Assembly (NCBI RefSeq): GCF_024722375.1 | Contig: NZ_CP102734.1 | Span: forward strand, 624,440 to 688,439 | Direction of reading: 5' to 3' | DNA: 64,000 nt | Source of the DNA: Mycoplasma iguanae | GTDB taxonomy: Bacteria; Bacillota_I; Bacilli_A; Mycoplasmatales; Metamycoplasmataceae | Shown: positions 12,201 through 26,667 of the stretch, piece after piece | Layout: each line of letters starts with the position of its first letter | Numbering within the stretch: position 1 is the first letter of the stretch | Notes under the pieces: generated by a model | The model's database searches: none | What the model saw: only the letters and a program-made list of their open reading frames with translations | What the model was told of the DNA's origin: nothing | Position numbers and translations under genes: made by a program

Positions 12201-12286
12201 TTTTACCTTCTTTCAAATAAATTATGTCTATTATATAATAAGAGGTTATTTTTAATATATCAAACTAAAAAATAATTTTATTTTAG

Positions 12287-12292
12287 TATAAT
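12287..12292 (+). promoter_or_regulatory. -10 box of the MATE exporter
   Basis: TATAAT ends 11 bases before the ATG at 12304. No Shine-Dalgarno is visible, so the leader is absent or only a few bases. The 12201-12303 gap also holds a TATATAAT (minus strand, near 12231-12238) suited to the ABC-F gene. Confidence 0.45.
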
Positions 12293-12303
12293 TACACTTT
12301 ATA

Positions 12304-13827
12304 ATGCTAAAAACTAAAAATACATCTAATAATTGATTTACACTAAATTTTAAATTAACTAGAAAGGAATGAAAAACTAACTTTTTCTTTTTACTACCAA
12401 TAATTCTTTCATCCATCTTATTCGCATCTAACAACTTTGTGGATAATTTCATGGTTACACATATTAATGGCGGAATTTCTGCTTTGTCTTATGCCAATGC
12501 ATGAATGGGAATTATTTTCGCTTTTTTAATTGGAATTAATATTGTTGGAAATATGCTTGTTGGACAATATAAAGGAACAGATAATATTAAAAATATTAAT
12601 TCTTCAAATCGTTTAAGATATTTTGTTTCAGTATCTTTTGCAACTATTTTTTTTATTGGATCACAAATTTCACCAGAATGATTTATTTCATTTTTTGCTA
12701 GGACTAACCAAGGAATAGGTTATGAACTAGGTATAAGATACATTCGAATTGTGTCTGTAACTTGAATTACTACTGCTTGAATTTTTGTGAGTTCAAGTAT
12801 TTGTCGTGAACTAGGTTCAGCTAAAGGAATTTTAATTGTTAACATAGTTTCAGTTTCATCAAACGTGCTTTTTAATATCATATTTTTAAATATTTTAAAA
12901 ATGAGTGTTGAAGGAGCAGCTTATGCAACTTTAATTTCTAACTTTTTCTTTGTATTAACAACAGTTATTATTTTCTTAACAAGACAAAAAAAATATTTTG
13001 TTTTACCTTTTGCTTTTTGAGCGGTTTATAAAGAAATTTGAATTCACTATTTTAAAAGAATCCCAACAATGGTTATTTCTACAGTAAGTTTTCTTTTTAT
13101 TGCTATTCGTGCTGTTTTTTGAAATCAAACTTTTCATGAAGGTTCTGTAGGTGAAGAACATTGAGCTTTAGGAGCTGCTGTTGTTTTGGGGATTACTAAT
13201 TCCATTAATAATATTTTAACTTCAGCGTTTCCTTCGGTATCTGCTTCTGTTTCTAATTTTGTTGGTAAAAATTTAGGTGCTGGTAATATTGAAGAAGCTA
13301 AAAAAGAAGCACAAAAATTAAGAGGATTCAACTTTGTTTTCAGTATTGGTTTATCAGTTGTTTTTTCTCTTGTTTTTATGATTATTCTTAACACTAACCT
13401 TTTTGCTGGTGGAGTTTTAGACGATGTAAAAACCAAAATGATGCAAGAAGGTTGAACTGAAAGTGCAGCAATTAATGAAGCTAATACGGCAGCCAGTTTT
13501 TACTTAAAACAAATCCAGTACACCTTGATTCCTATTATTATTTTTAATCCATTTTGACTATGAATTATTACTACATCAAGGGCGATTGGTTCAGGTGGAA
13601 GAACTAATTTAACAGCTGTTTTTGACTTTGTATTTAACTTTTTACATGTTGTATTTTTAGCGATGTTAGTTTACTTAGTTGTACCAGCAATTAAAAACTC
13701 AGTTTCAAACGAAGCATTGTTACCAATTATTCTATTTATCTTTTATGCTTTTGAAGTTGTGATAAAAATTCCAATTTATGAGTATTTATTTTATCACTTT
13801 AAATGAGCTAAAAAAATTTATAAATAA
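12304..13827 (+). CDS. MATE-family efflux transporter
   Basis: 507 residues with about 12 hydrophobic helices. The ALSYANAWMGIIFAFLIG, GTDNIK and VGKNLGAGNIEEAKKEA segments fit the MATE/MatE repeat (the last matches VGQNLGAGNxxRA). Such proteins export drugs or metabolites using an ion gradient. It is monocistronic between its own promoter and a strong terminator, and divergent from the ABC-F gene. The first 28 residues are polar and carry two TGA-encoded Trp. Confidence 0.9.
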
Positions 13828-13858
13828 AAAAATGGTTTTAAAACCATTTTTTTATTTT
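13828..13858 (+). terminator. Terminator after the MATE gene
   Basis: AAAAAATGGTTTT pairs with AAAACCATTTTTT and is followed by TATTTTAG. It can also work for the converging minus-strand gene. Confidence 0.8.
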
Positions 13859-13870
13859 AGTTTTTATTAT

Positions 13871-14707
13871 CTATTTTCTAAATGATCCCATAATTCTTGC
13901 AACATAATACATTAATCTGATGAAGGCAACAAATAATAATAAACTGTAAGCTAAAACTGCTCGATTAATCATTTCTTTTCCAATTTTAGTTTCTGAGTAA
14001 TTACTTGTTTGATCTTCGTTTCATTCTACTTTTGGCATACGATTTAAATAATCATCTTCTGTTTTAATCTGGTACAAAATAAAACCAATATATAATGTGT
14101 AAAATAATGTTCCTAACGCTGTAACAAATGTGTAAAGCATATTGTTATTTGAAAGGAAAAAACCAATAATAGAAGAAATTATTAAGCTAATACCTAATAC
14201 GATTAATAAAGGTGTAAGTTTATTGAAGTTGATAATATTTTTGTAAGCTAAAAATCCCATTATTCCCATTACACCAAAAGGTACTCCAATAATAATAAGC
14301 AATCCTTTAGCTCCTGAATCTGCATCTACAAATAAAATAAGTAGTGCTGCACTTATTGAATCAAAAAATACAATCGCTCCATAAAAAAATATCATAACTC
14401 ACATAGGAATTCTCAAACTACGTGATATTACCATTCAGTATCCTACTATATTTACTATTATAAAGACTATTAATAAACCAATTCCAATTGCTCTTGAAGA
14501 AACTAATCTATTTAAAATGAAAGTAAATCCTTGTTGTACTGCTGGAATTCATAAAATTGCAAAGGCAAATCCGAATGTAAAAGCAAGTGTTGCTCCAAAA
14601 AGAGCTAAAGTTTTTCCTAAAATTAAATTTTTAACTCTTGCTTTTTCTGAAAAATCATTTGTTTCAGTCCCAAAAGGATTATTTTTTTTAAACATATTTT
14701 TTAACAT
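13871..14707 (-). CDS. Bax inhibitor-1/YccA-like integral membrane protein
   Basis: 278 residues with seven hydrophobic helices. The order of helices, the short polar N-terminus and the FDSISAALLILFVDA and IGFILYQIKTEDDYLN segments resemble BI-1 (UPF0005) proteins, which form calcium-leak-type channels or stabilise membrane proteins in other bacteria. Assignment is by overall pattern. The C-terminus has one more helix (VLAYSLLLFVAFIRLMYYVA) that is typical of the family. The start could be 14707 or the Met at 14695. A TGn-extended TATAAT sits upstream. Confidence 0.7.
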
Positions 14708-14716
14708 AATAAATTT

Positions 14717-14722
14717 ATTATA
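14717..14722 (-). promoter_or_regulatory. Extended -10 box for the Bax-inhibitor-like gene
   Basis: The minus strand reads TGATATAAT, ending nine bases before the ATG at 14707, so this is a very short leader. Confidence 0.5.
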
Positions 14723-14781
14723 TCAGTTTAGTGTTTTAATAAAAGTTTTTAAAATTAACCAAAGCAAAAAAGAAAATAAAA

Positions 14782-14887
14782 AAAAGCGACTCCCTATTTT
14801 TCCATCTCTGGTATCGTCGGCGTAAAGAGGCTTAACTGCTGAGTTCGGAATGGATTCAGGTGATCCCTCTTGCTTTGGTCACTCGAA
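14782..14887 (-). rRNA. rrf: 5S ribosomal RNA, copy A
   Basis: The minus strand carries the 5S core CACCTGAATCCATTCCGAAC followed by CAGTTAAGC. The ends GAGTGAC (from 14884) and GTCGCTT (to 14784) pair as helix I, giving a length of about 105 bases, close to known mycoplasma 5S RNAs. A TTGATT -35 and TAAAAT -10 lie upstream. No 16S or 23S genes are nearby, as in hominis-group species with detached 5S genes. Ends are uncertain by a few bases. Confidence 0.9.
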
Positions 14888-14930
14888 AAATAATTTTATC
14901 TTATTTTTTAAAAAAATCAAGAAAAAAAAT

Positions 14931-14974
14931 TTTCCATTATAAAATACAGTATTTTTTTGTTTTTATAATGGAAA
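14931..14974 (-). terminator. adh terminator
   Basis: TTTCCATTATAAAA pairs with TTTTATAATGGAAA, with TTTTTTTT following on the minus strand. It lies between the adh stop and the 5S copy A promoter. Confidence 0.75.
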
Positions 14975-14997
14975 TAATCTGAATACTAATTTGTTTT

Positions 14998-16095
14998 TTA
15001 AGCTACTTTAATTGCTATTTTTAAAACTGGCTCACGGCGTGTTTCAAATAATTCATAAGCTTCTAAAATATCGTCAAATTTATATCTATGTGAAACTAAT
15101 AAACTAGTATCAATTCTTTTTTCTTCTACTAATTTAATCAAGCGTCTCATTCTTTCACTTCCACCTGGACATAAAGATGTTTTAATTGTATTATCTCCTA
15201 AACCAGCATGAAAAAATTCTAGGGGAATTATTAAATCTTCTGAATAAACTCCTACAGATGAAAGTGTCCCACCAGGTCTTAAAACTTTTAAAGCATCTTG
15301 AAATGTTTGATTAGTTCCTAAACATTCAACAGATGCATCAGCCATACGTCCTTCTGTAATTCTTTTTACTGCTTCTAATAAGTTTTCATTTTTAACATTA
15401 ACTGTATGAGTTGCTCCTAATTTTTTAGAAATATCTAAACGAGCATCATCAGTATCAGCTGTAATAATTTGTCCTGCTCCTAACAATTTTGCACCAATTG
15501 TTGCACTCAAACCAATCGGACCTTGAGCAATAACAACTACGGTATCTCCTAACTTAATATCAGCATTTTCTGAACCTTTAATTCCTGTAGAAAGAATATC
15601 AGGACACATTAATACTTCTTCATCACTTAAATTTTCTGGAATTTTAGCTACATTTCTCATTGCATCATGTACTAATAAATACTCAGCTTGTGCACCATCG
15701 ATAGTATTACCAAATTTTCAACCGCCAATTGCTTTGTAACCAAACTTTTCTTCAGCTCCATCTTGTGAACTTTGTCCATACTGGCTAGCTGCCGAATGTC
15801 CTGAAGGAGTAATGGCGCCTGCTAAAACTCTTTCACCAATCTTAAATCCTTTAACATTTTTACCAAAAGCAGCAACAATTCCAACTGATTCATGTCCTAA
15901 CGTTAATCCTGGTTTTACAGGATATTCAGCTTTTTTAATATGAATATCTGTTCCACAAATAGTTGTAGTAGTTACTTTAATTAATAAATCATTTGCCCCT
16001 ACTTGAGGTATTGGTTTTTCGGTTATTGCAAGTTTATTTTTTTCTAAAAAAATTAATGCTTTCATTGTTTTAGGTAAATTTTCAAGAGATTTCAT
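14998..16095 (-). CDS. adh: Zinc-dependent alcohol dehydrogenase (isopropanol-dehydrogenase type)
   Basis: 365-residue medium-chain dehydrogenase. Catalytic zinc ligands appear in ICGTDIH and LGHESVG, and the nucleotide fold in AQGPIGLSATIGAKLLGAG. The usual four-Cys structural zinc lobe is absent and replaced by a long segment (AITPSGHSAASQYGQ, then GYKAIGGWKFGN), as in the NADP-dependent isopropanol dehydrogenases of Thermoanaerobacter and Clostridium. It probably reduces short aldehydes or ketones to regenerate oxidised cofactor. The start at 16095 is preferred because AAGGA lies upstream. Met 11 would match other family starts but has no ribosome binding site. The gene is bracketed by two 5S copies. 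Confidence 0.92.
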
Positions 16096-16217
16096 TTTTA
16101 GATAGATTCCTTTACTTAAAATATGTTTAGCAAAATTGCAAATTATTACTTTCTGTTTATTTCCTCCTTATGTTGTTATTAGCTATATTTTGCCCATCTA
16201 AAATTATATGTTTTATA

Positions 16218-16260
16218 AACCAGTAAAATAATTTTTAAAAAATAAAATATTTTACTGGTT
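16218..16260. promoter_or_regulatory. 13-bp inverted repeat upstream of adh
   Basis: AACCAGTAAAATA / TATTTTACTGGTT, perfect over 13 bp with a 17-base loop, about 125 bases upstream of adh and next to a CATATAAT box. It has a short T run on the plus strand only, where there is no gene, so it may be an operator or structured leader instead of a terminator. The gap 16096-16286 otherwise holds a lone AAGGAGG (16163-16169). Confidence 0.4.
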
Positions 16261-16286
16261 ATTTTTTAAAAAATTTCAGTAATAAA

Positions 16287-16321
16287 AAAATACTAATTTT
16301 TGTAATTAAAATTAGTATTTT
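16287..16321 (-). terminator. Terminator of 5S rRNA copy B
   Basis: AAAATACTAATTTT / AAAATTAGTATTTT, 14 bp, 7-base loop, with seven T on the minus strand, just beyond the 3' end of 5S copy B. Confidence 0.75.
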
Positions 16322-16327
16322 CAAAAT

Positions 16328-16491
16328 AACCAAAGCAAAAAAAGAAAATAAAAAAAAGCGACTCCCTATTTTTCCATCTCTGGTATCGTCGGCGTAAAGA
16401 GGCTTAACTGCTGAGTTCGGAATGGATTCAGGTGATCCCTCTTGCTTTGGTCACTCGAAAAATAATTTTATCTTATTTTTTAAAAAAACAA
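16328..16491. repeat. Direct repeat of about 160 bp carrying 5S rRNA (partner at 14758-14919)
   Basis: The two copies differ by one base in an A run next to the 3' end and otherwise look identical. Both are in the same orientation with adh between them. Recombination between them could delete or multiply adh. Confidence 0.85.
16354..16459 (-). rRNA. rrf: 5S ribosomal RNA, copy B
   Basis: Same sequence as copy A across the whole RNA, shifted by 1572 bases. Identity extends through the -10 region (TAAAAT) to about 16491. The -35 differs (TTGTTT instead of TTGATT), so the copies may differ in strength. Downstream identity runs to about 16328 except for one A more in a run. Ends set by helix I as for copy A. 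Confidence 0.9.
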
Positions 16492-16530
16492 TTAAAAACT
16501 TACTATAAAGTGTTTTAAAAATTTGTTTTA

Positions 16531-16562
16531 AAAAAAACTCAGACTTTATTGCCTGAGTTTTG
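16531..16562 (-). terminator. Terminator of the F1-like ATPase/MIB-MIP unit
   Basis: AAAACTCAG / CTGAGTTTT stem with a 10-base loop, and seven T on the minus strand, starting right after the MIP stop. Confidence 0.8.
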
Positions 16563-16564
16563 TT

Positions 16565-18247
16565 TTATAACTTACCTAAAAGTTTTGATGTTTTTCCTGA
16601 AAGATTTTTTTTCATACTTTGAGCATATGAATATTTTTGCCCTTCAACACCATAAATTAAATCATATTTAGGATAAATGATTTTTCCATCTAAAGAAAAA
16701 CCTTCAAAAATAAGTGGATCTAAAAATCCTGTTTTTGTTGTTGTTTCTTTTCCAAATTGAATTCCAAATACTTTAAATTGATCTTTAGTTTTTCCTTCAA
16801 GTCCCATAGAACCTGAAGCTCCAATTGCTAAATCATCATTGTCTAGTGAATAAACAACTCCAAAACGACGCAGGTATTTTACATGACTTGTATCTTTTGA
16901 ATTGAAATCATAATCATTAAATTTAACAAGTAATTCACCACGTGGATCAGGAACTTTAAATGCATCAGTGATACCAGGAATATATTGATTATATTTGTTT
17001 TTTAATTGTCATTTTGTTCTTGCAGACATTTTACTTCCTACAGAATAATCAAAATCACCACGGTTAAAACTTTCTCCTTCTATTCCACCATATTTATTAA
17101 ATACAGGAATAGTAAGGGTTAAATTATTTTCTAAACCATATCCTAAAACATAAAATTGATTATATGTATATAATCAATTTCCGTTTTCACTCATTAGTGA
17201 TTCTTTTCTAAAACTTAATCAATTATCTTTATATTTTTGAGCAATATTTCTTGTTATTTTTCTTGCTTCTTCTTGATCTTTGAATTTAACTTCTAGAACA
17301 GCAAAATCTTTAAAGTAATCCCCAAATTTTTTATATTCTTCACTGTTATATGATGGCACTGAATTAGACATATCAATAGAATCACCTAAAAAATTTACAG
17401 CAGAAAAAACTAATTTAGGTTCAATTTCTGTATATCCTTTTCACTCTAATTCTGGTTTACCATTTTCTTTAAAGTCTGAATATCCTATTTCAAATTTATA
17501 TTCAGCTGGTTTTTTATAATTTTTATCTAGAGGTAGTACAACATCTGTATATCCACCATTTTCTTCAAATCTTCAATGTGGAATATTATGCAAGTTAGTT
17601 GCAATAAATCATGTTGTAGGATACTCATTTGGGTTATCAGGCACTAAATAATCCATAAATCAACCTGTGCCGTGTAGATTGTAGTCTACCATAGGTTCTT
17701 CAGTCATCATTCTTCCTGTAAAAACTTCCCTTTTATATCTTTTACCCATATAAATAGCTAATTTTACAGTGTGATCGTTAATATATTCATACTGTTCATT
17801 TGGAGCTTTACCATATTGGAAAGGTCTAGGATCATTATTTGGGTTTAGTCCACTCGGTTCTTTATTATCATCAATAAAAGTTTCATAAGCAGGAGTTAAA
17901 ATTTTGTATCCAGCAGCAGCATTTTTGTTTTCTGGAACTTCTGGAGGTCTGTACTTAGGTTTGGTTTTTCCTGTTGAACCACTTAATAGATCATTAGCTA
18001 AATCATCATCTTTTAAGTCAATATTACCATCAATATTAGAATTATCAACTGTATCGCCTGGAAGCGAGTTAGGGTTTGAATTATTACTACTAGAATTATT
18101 ATCTGTATTAGGATTATCAGCTACTGGGGTTGATTTTTCTGTGTTAGAAGCACTCTGACAAGCAATAATAATTGCTGGAATAGAGATTACAGATAAACTT
18201 GATAAACCTAATTTAAACAATTTTTTATATTTCATTTTATTAAACAT
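16565..18247 (-). CDS. Mycoplasma immunoglobulin protease (MIP), DUF31 serine-type lipoprotein
   Basis: 560 residues. The signal peptide ends in lipobox IIAC (Cys about residue 30), then a long Ser/Asn/Asp-rich linker. The DUF31 peptidase domain follows, with LHGTGWFMDY near residue 190, TTWFIATNLHN (putative catalytic His) and LAIGASGSMG (nucleophile Ser) near residue 480, a chymotrypsin-like arrangement. MIP cleaves IgG heavy chain once MIB has captured the antibody (known for this family). The start at 18247 overlaps the MIB stop by 8 bases, and a second Met at 18235 is possible. It is the last gene of the unit. Confidence 0.92.
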
Positions 18248-20315
18248 TTATAATTTGTCCATTTTTTAATGTGATTGTGATTGATCCTCTACCTAAAGAG
18301 CTTCATGATTGTGATTTTGCTTCGCTTTCAGTAATTTCAGTGTTTGATAAATCTATTTTATTAATTGAATTTGAATAAAATAAAATATTATAAATAGATT
18401 GTAAATCTGCACTGACTCCTCGAGGAGAAGTTGCTGTTAAAGTCAATGTATCAGGTCATTGACTTGGATCATGGCCATACTCTACAGGCTGAGGTTCTTG
18501 TCCCATTCCAAAATAAATTTTTCCTGTGGTGTTATCATCATTTGAATTAATAACTTTTGATAAATCTATTTTTAGATTTCTGTTTTCTGGTACAGGAAAA
18601 ATTACTTTTGTAAATTTCAATTCTTTATTATTAATTCTTGGGAAAATGATGTTATTTAAATCATAGATTTCTGTATTAGATAAATCTCATTTAGTGTTGT
18701 GTCCGCCTTCTCCAAATCTTCCTTGAAATTCTCTTCTGTCTTTTTCTTTGACATAGATATATTCTAAAAGTTTTGACATAGTAGTTTTAGAAATATCATC
18801 TTTTAGTTGGTAGATTGTATAAATAGCAGAAGCATAATGATCATATGCTCCAGGTTTTACTTTTAAAAATACACGTGGATCTACTGTTACGATAGTTTTG
18901 TCACTATTTTCTAAATGAGTATCATTTGTAATAACATTCAATTCATATAATTTATTTCTAGCAGAGAAATTAGGATTATCTATTATTGCATTAATAACTT
19001 TGGGATCATTGTATTCATAAAATAATGTTAAAGCTTTTACTGAATCATTCATTTTTTGAACAAATTCAACAGCTTTTTCCTGGGTATCAGATTGTACATT
19101 TCTTAATGCTAAACCTGTACCGATTGTTTTATTACTCATAATACTTTTAGCCGCATCTAGTAATTGATTAATGTCCTGGATTTGGTTAATTAATTTAACT
19201 TCAACAATATATCTTTGGTCGCCTTTTTCATCTGTATAAACATTTAAAACAGCAACATTATTTGAAAATCCAGGAATATCTACAATCGTTTTTTGTCATC
19301 CTGTGCCAGTTTTGTGAAATTCCTTTGTAGTTCAATCTAGATCTCTAATTCTTTCCGGTGAGCGCTGTGCATTTTCTTTTAAAGGGATATATCTATTCAA
19401 ATTATTTTTAGTCATTTTGTAAAATGTTGTGTTTAGAAAACCTGGTCTCAGTGCTCAAACACTTGCGCTAACAGGGAAAAAACCTTTACGCAACATTTTT
19501 TTGTCTTCTTCTGTTAATTGATAATTTTGCAAATCCAAATGTTTTTTATGTCAAGGACTTGGATCAGCTTGAATTGTTAATAAAGCATCTTTTAGTATTT
19601 CATCATCTAGTTCAATAAATTCTTCGCCTGTATAAATTAAAGAATTTTCTTTTACATCTTTGAAATCTTTGGATTTAATTTTTGTACCAGGTTTTAATTT
19701 TTTAAAAGTGGGTGATGAATTAACTAATTTAGTTAAAGCTATCGATGATGATTGACCACCAGGAAGAAATTCATAGTAATTACTATGATTTTCAATAATT
19801 CTTCCTTGTTTTCTAATGTATGTCCCACGTCCACCTTGAACATCTTCATCACCTGGTGCTTGTGGGTTTGTGTCAATAATGGAATCTAAATCCTTGATTT
19901 CCTCAGTACGAATATTTAAATCTGCATCATAATCAGGATTTAGAACCTCGTCTAAATCTGCATCTGCAGAATCTTCCCATTCTTTAGGTCTGGAGTTTAC
20001 AGGAGTTGAGGGTTTATAATTTTCTTCCTCTTTTTTTGGTTCAGGAATTGTTTCTATTGGTTCTGTTACTTTTTCAGATATAGAATCAGATTTAGGCAAA
20101 GGAGTCGGTAAATTTTCGTTAGATTCATCCTTTGGTTTAATTTCTGCTTCTTCATTTTTTAATTCCCGAGTTACAGCGGAGGGGTCATAGATAATAAGTC
20201 GATTATTACTACCATTATAATTTTTAAAGTGATTAACAAGAATAAAAGTAAAAGCTGCGGATGATAAAACACCAACTACTGTTAATGATATTAAAATTTT
20301 GCTTTTTAATTTCAT
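18240..20315 (-). CDS. Mycoplasma immunoglobulin binding protein (MIB)
   Basis: 691 residues with an N-terminal membrane anchor (KILISLTVVGVLSSAAFTFI), a Pro/Glu/Lys-rich acidic linker to about residue 150, then the extracellular body. Size, anchor and position directly before MIP match MIB, which wraps the antibody light chain and pries it from antigen. Motifs seen include GGRGTYIRKQGRIIENH and WALRPGFLNTTFYKMTK. AAAAGGAG lies 8 bases before the ATG. It begins 25 bases after the ATPase beta-like stop, so both are probably on one transcript. Identification rests on context plus architecture. Confidence 0.88.
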
Positions 20316-20340
20316 ATTATCACTCCTTTTTAAATACTTT

Positions 20341-23261
<2,921 letters not shown>

Positions 23262-23263
23262 AT

Positions 23264-25327
23264 TTATTGTTTCCTTCTTTTCTTAATTAAAAGTGCTTTT
23301 CAAATACTGATTGAAGCAACTGTGATGATCAATATTAAACTAGATAGTGAAATTAATACTGATTGCAAAATTTTAGATTTTTCTATTTGTTGAGATACTT
23401 GTGAAAATTCCTGACTTAATGCAGCTTCTGATCCTTCTGTTTTATTAAAAAAATCTTTTACTTTTGTTAAACTTTCATTTTTAAGATTTAAATCTTGACT
23501 TAAATCTACCATTTGATAAAAATTATTAACATTATCAATACTGTCGGTTTCACCTAAAAGTTTTAAATCATCTGACACTTTAGTTAGATAATTAATCACA
23601 TTAACTAATTGATTAATGTTTAAATTATTTTCTTGAAATGTTTTTAGAATTGTGTCTTTTTCTTTATTAAAATTAGTGATATTTTCATGAAATTTCATAG
23701 CAGTAACTTGTGCAATAACACTAGAAATTTTTGTTGAATTAATATAACTATGTTTTAGTTGATTTAAAAAATATTTTTTAATTTCATAGTTAGCATCAGA
23801 AATGATTTCAGTCCCTGGGCCACCAGAATAACTTTTAACTCCCTGTTCTAATAATTTTGTTTGTTCTTCTATAAGATCGGGATAAAACATAAATTTAGTT
23901 AAAGCAAAAATTATGTTATTTATATGTCTTTGTTGTGCTCTATTGGCATCAGGATTTTCTTCATCATTTTTTGCACTATAACTTTTTTTGATTTGTAACA
24001 GATCATTTAACATCAAAGAAGTTTTGATATCTTCGATAATGCTTTTTAAGCTTTCTGTGATATTAAATCTTAAACGGGTTCGAAAATTTTCTTGTTCATT
24101 TTCATTTATATTTGTAACTTCTACTGAATAAACTCTTGAATTAGTTTTAACTAATTTATCTTCTAGTTTTACTGAAAGATTTAATTTTCCGTTTGTTTCA
24201 TTAGCGGACTGCACAGAATATTCATATCTTATTGACATCGGGTTTTGAAAAAAGAATAATTTTTGTTTTTCTACATCATCTACTGAATTAAAAATATCAC
24301 GAATTCTTTGGCTTGATAAATTTGAATAAACTGGAGAAACATAAGCCACTAAATTTGGAATATCTCTAATTTCATATGAATTAGTGATAGGAACTTTATC
24401 ACCTTTTGAATCTGTTAGTATATCTTCTTCTAAAACTTCAGGATTATCAACAGGAGGAGTAAGGATATTTTCTTGTGTGTAACGTTGATTTTCTTCTAGA
24501 TCAAACTTTAAAGTTTGCTTATGAATTTTTTGATTGATATAATCATCTCAAGAATTAACTCCTTCAATACCAATTGGATCTGACATATCTAAGTATCCAA
24601 CTCCATTTTGGTAAACTGAGTTCAAGATAAAATGCTTTTTATATTCTGGAAAATCTTCTTTGTTTAAAAATATATCATGGAGTCTTTTGCCGAAATTATT
24701 TATATAATTCTGTACATAAACCTGAAATTTGTCATAAACATCCATTGATCTATGAGACGTGGTATTTTCTTCTTTTGGAGCATTTGCTGTTTCTTTAGCA
24801 TAATCTGTACTAGGGCTTTTACCTCAAGTTATAGGAACATAATCTGTATCATTTCACTTAACTGTTCCGATTGATGTTTCATAATCTTCATAAAATATTC
24901 TTGGAAAAACAAAAGGTAATTCATATTTACCGATTGAATTTTGAATATCGTTTTTATTTTTTGAAATATATTCTACAACTTTTGATAAATAAGCTTTTTC
25001 AACAATTTTTTCTATATCTGTATATTCTTCTAACTCATCAAGTTGTTGAGATCTATTTAGCAAAAAGTTTTGTAATACATTTAAAAATTCATCTAACTTA
25101 GTTTTAATTAAATTGTTTAAATATGCTTTTCATTCTGCTTTTTCTTTTTCACCTAATCTTCTTGGTAAAGGTTTTGCTGTTTCTTCTGGGCTTGTAGCAG
25201 TGTCAGTATCATTAAAAACTTTTACTGTACTAACTTGATAATGGATATTTTCTTTTACAGATAAAAATGGAACTGCAACCACAGATAAAGTGAAAGGTAT
25301 TGATAAAATTTTTGTTATCTTTTTCAT
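23264..25327 (-). CDS. Large surface or periplasm-side component of the F1-like ATPase locus
   Basis: 687 residues with a membrane helix at each end: residues 5-25 (signal-like) and about 655-678 (SVLISLSSLILIITVASISI), followed by a short basic tail (KKRRKQ). The middle is mostly helical and polar and would face outside, consistent with a protein that links the cytoplasmic motor to surface partners. I recognise no enzymatic motif. The start at ATG 25327 follows the previous stop by one base. It sits between the epsilon-size protein and the alpha subunit. Confidence 0.75.
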
Positions 25328-25328
25328 A

Positions 25329-25802
25329 TTATTCACCTTCTTTTTTATTTATTAAATAAAAATTATTTGTGGCTATTGCTTCAAATTTTTTTTCTAAAAT
25401 TTTATTAAATAAAATGTTTTGTTCGATGTTTTTTTGAGAATTATCATCTAGATAAAAGGTAATTAGTTTTTCTTCAATTTCTGTTAAATTAATTTTTTTT
25501 CTTTGAATTAAAAATTCTTTTTTGCTTGACTTGTAAAAATGTAAAGGAGTTTGAAGATTGATAATTATTTTTTTGCCATTATTAATTACAATTGCCTTAT
25601 GGGCAAATAAAAAATTCTGTTCTGTTTCAGTATCTATTCTCAGTAATAATTGTTTTTCTGATAAGATGATTTTAAATCTAATTTCTATTCATGAATCTTC
25701 TAGATTTAAGTTGTAAAAAAGTTTCGCATCATTGAAAGTAATAATTTGATTTTTATCAGTTTTTATATCAATATCAAAAATTTCTGGATTTTTATTTTTC
25801 AT
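25329..25802 (-). CDS. Small soluble component of the F1-like ATPase locus (possible epsilon equivalent)
   Basis: 157 residues. The first part alternates strands (FDIDIKTDKNQIITF, IEIRFKIILSEKQLLLRID), and the end is helical (LTEIEEKLITFYLDD). Size and strand-then-helix order resemble F1 epsilon, but there is no diagnostic motif, so this is inference. It overlaps the gamma-like gene by 11 bases. Confidence 0.6.
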
Positions 25803-26667
25803 GATAATCTCATTTTTTGTTATAACTGGCAATATTAATTTCTTCAATTTCCATTTCTCTTTTAATTTTTAGAATTTCTCGTTTGAAAATTTTAATTTTT
25901 TCTTCAACATCTTTTAGAATTTGATTTTCATTAATTAATTTGTTTTTCATGATAACGAATGAAGATTCCAAAATTAAAATATCTAAAACTTTTTCTAAAT
26001 ATAAATTACATAAATTCTCTGTAAAAGTTTCTAAGTTAGGGAAGATTGTATATTCTTCAATTTCTTTTAAAACATTTTTATAAAATTTATTTTCTTTATC
26101 ATAATCAAAATAAAATTGATTCATAGGGAAGATTGTTGCTGTAAAATTTTTAACTCTACTTGAATGAAGCATAAAATAAACTGTTTTGATTTCTTGGTGT
26201 TGAATTAAATTTTTCATTAATGTGATAATTTTTTGAGAATTTTCATAATTTCAATCTTTTGTATCTTCTAAATGAAAAAGAATTTCTAAATTTTGATTTT
26301 TAGCAAATTCATAAGCTTGTTTCCCTATAGCTATAATTTTGTCGCCGCTTTTAGCTTTAGTTTTAATATTTTCTTCAATATTTTCATAAAAAGCTTTTAC
26401 ATATTTTTGTTCTTCTGAAATATAAATTCAAAGTGTAGATTTTGATTTTTTAAACAAATTATCTTTTTTGTATAGTCATGGTTGTATTTTGTATTTATCT
26501 ACAATTGCATCAATTAAATTTTTAATAAAATAAAAATCTTCAAATTTATCTTTTATTTTGTTTACCAATGATTGAATTTCAATCATGGAAATACTTCTAT
26601 TAATGTCAACAATTTTGTGTAGTTTTTCAAAATTAGTTAATTTATTTACTTTTTTTTGAAGATTCAT
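25792..26667 (-). CDS. Gamma-like central stalk subunit of the F1-like ATPase
   Basis: 291 residues: N-terminal helix, a Rossmann-like middle (GDKIIAIGKQAYEFAKNQN) and a long C-terminal helix. The C-terminal FVIMKNKLINENQIL and FKREILKIKREMEIEEI segments line up with the ARMxAMKxAxxNA and RQAxITxEIxEI pattern of F1 gamma. This would be the rotating axle inside the alpha-beta ring. Neither the track-length nor the motif is perfect, so the call is moderate to strong. Confidence 0.75.

Noticed and set aside
14758..16491. The 5S-bearing direct repeats considered as ends of a mobile element.
   Set aside because: There is no transposase or terminal inverted repeat, and the repeat is fully explained by the 5S gene with its own promoter and tail.
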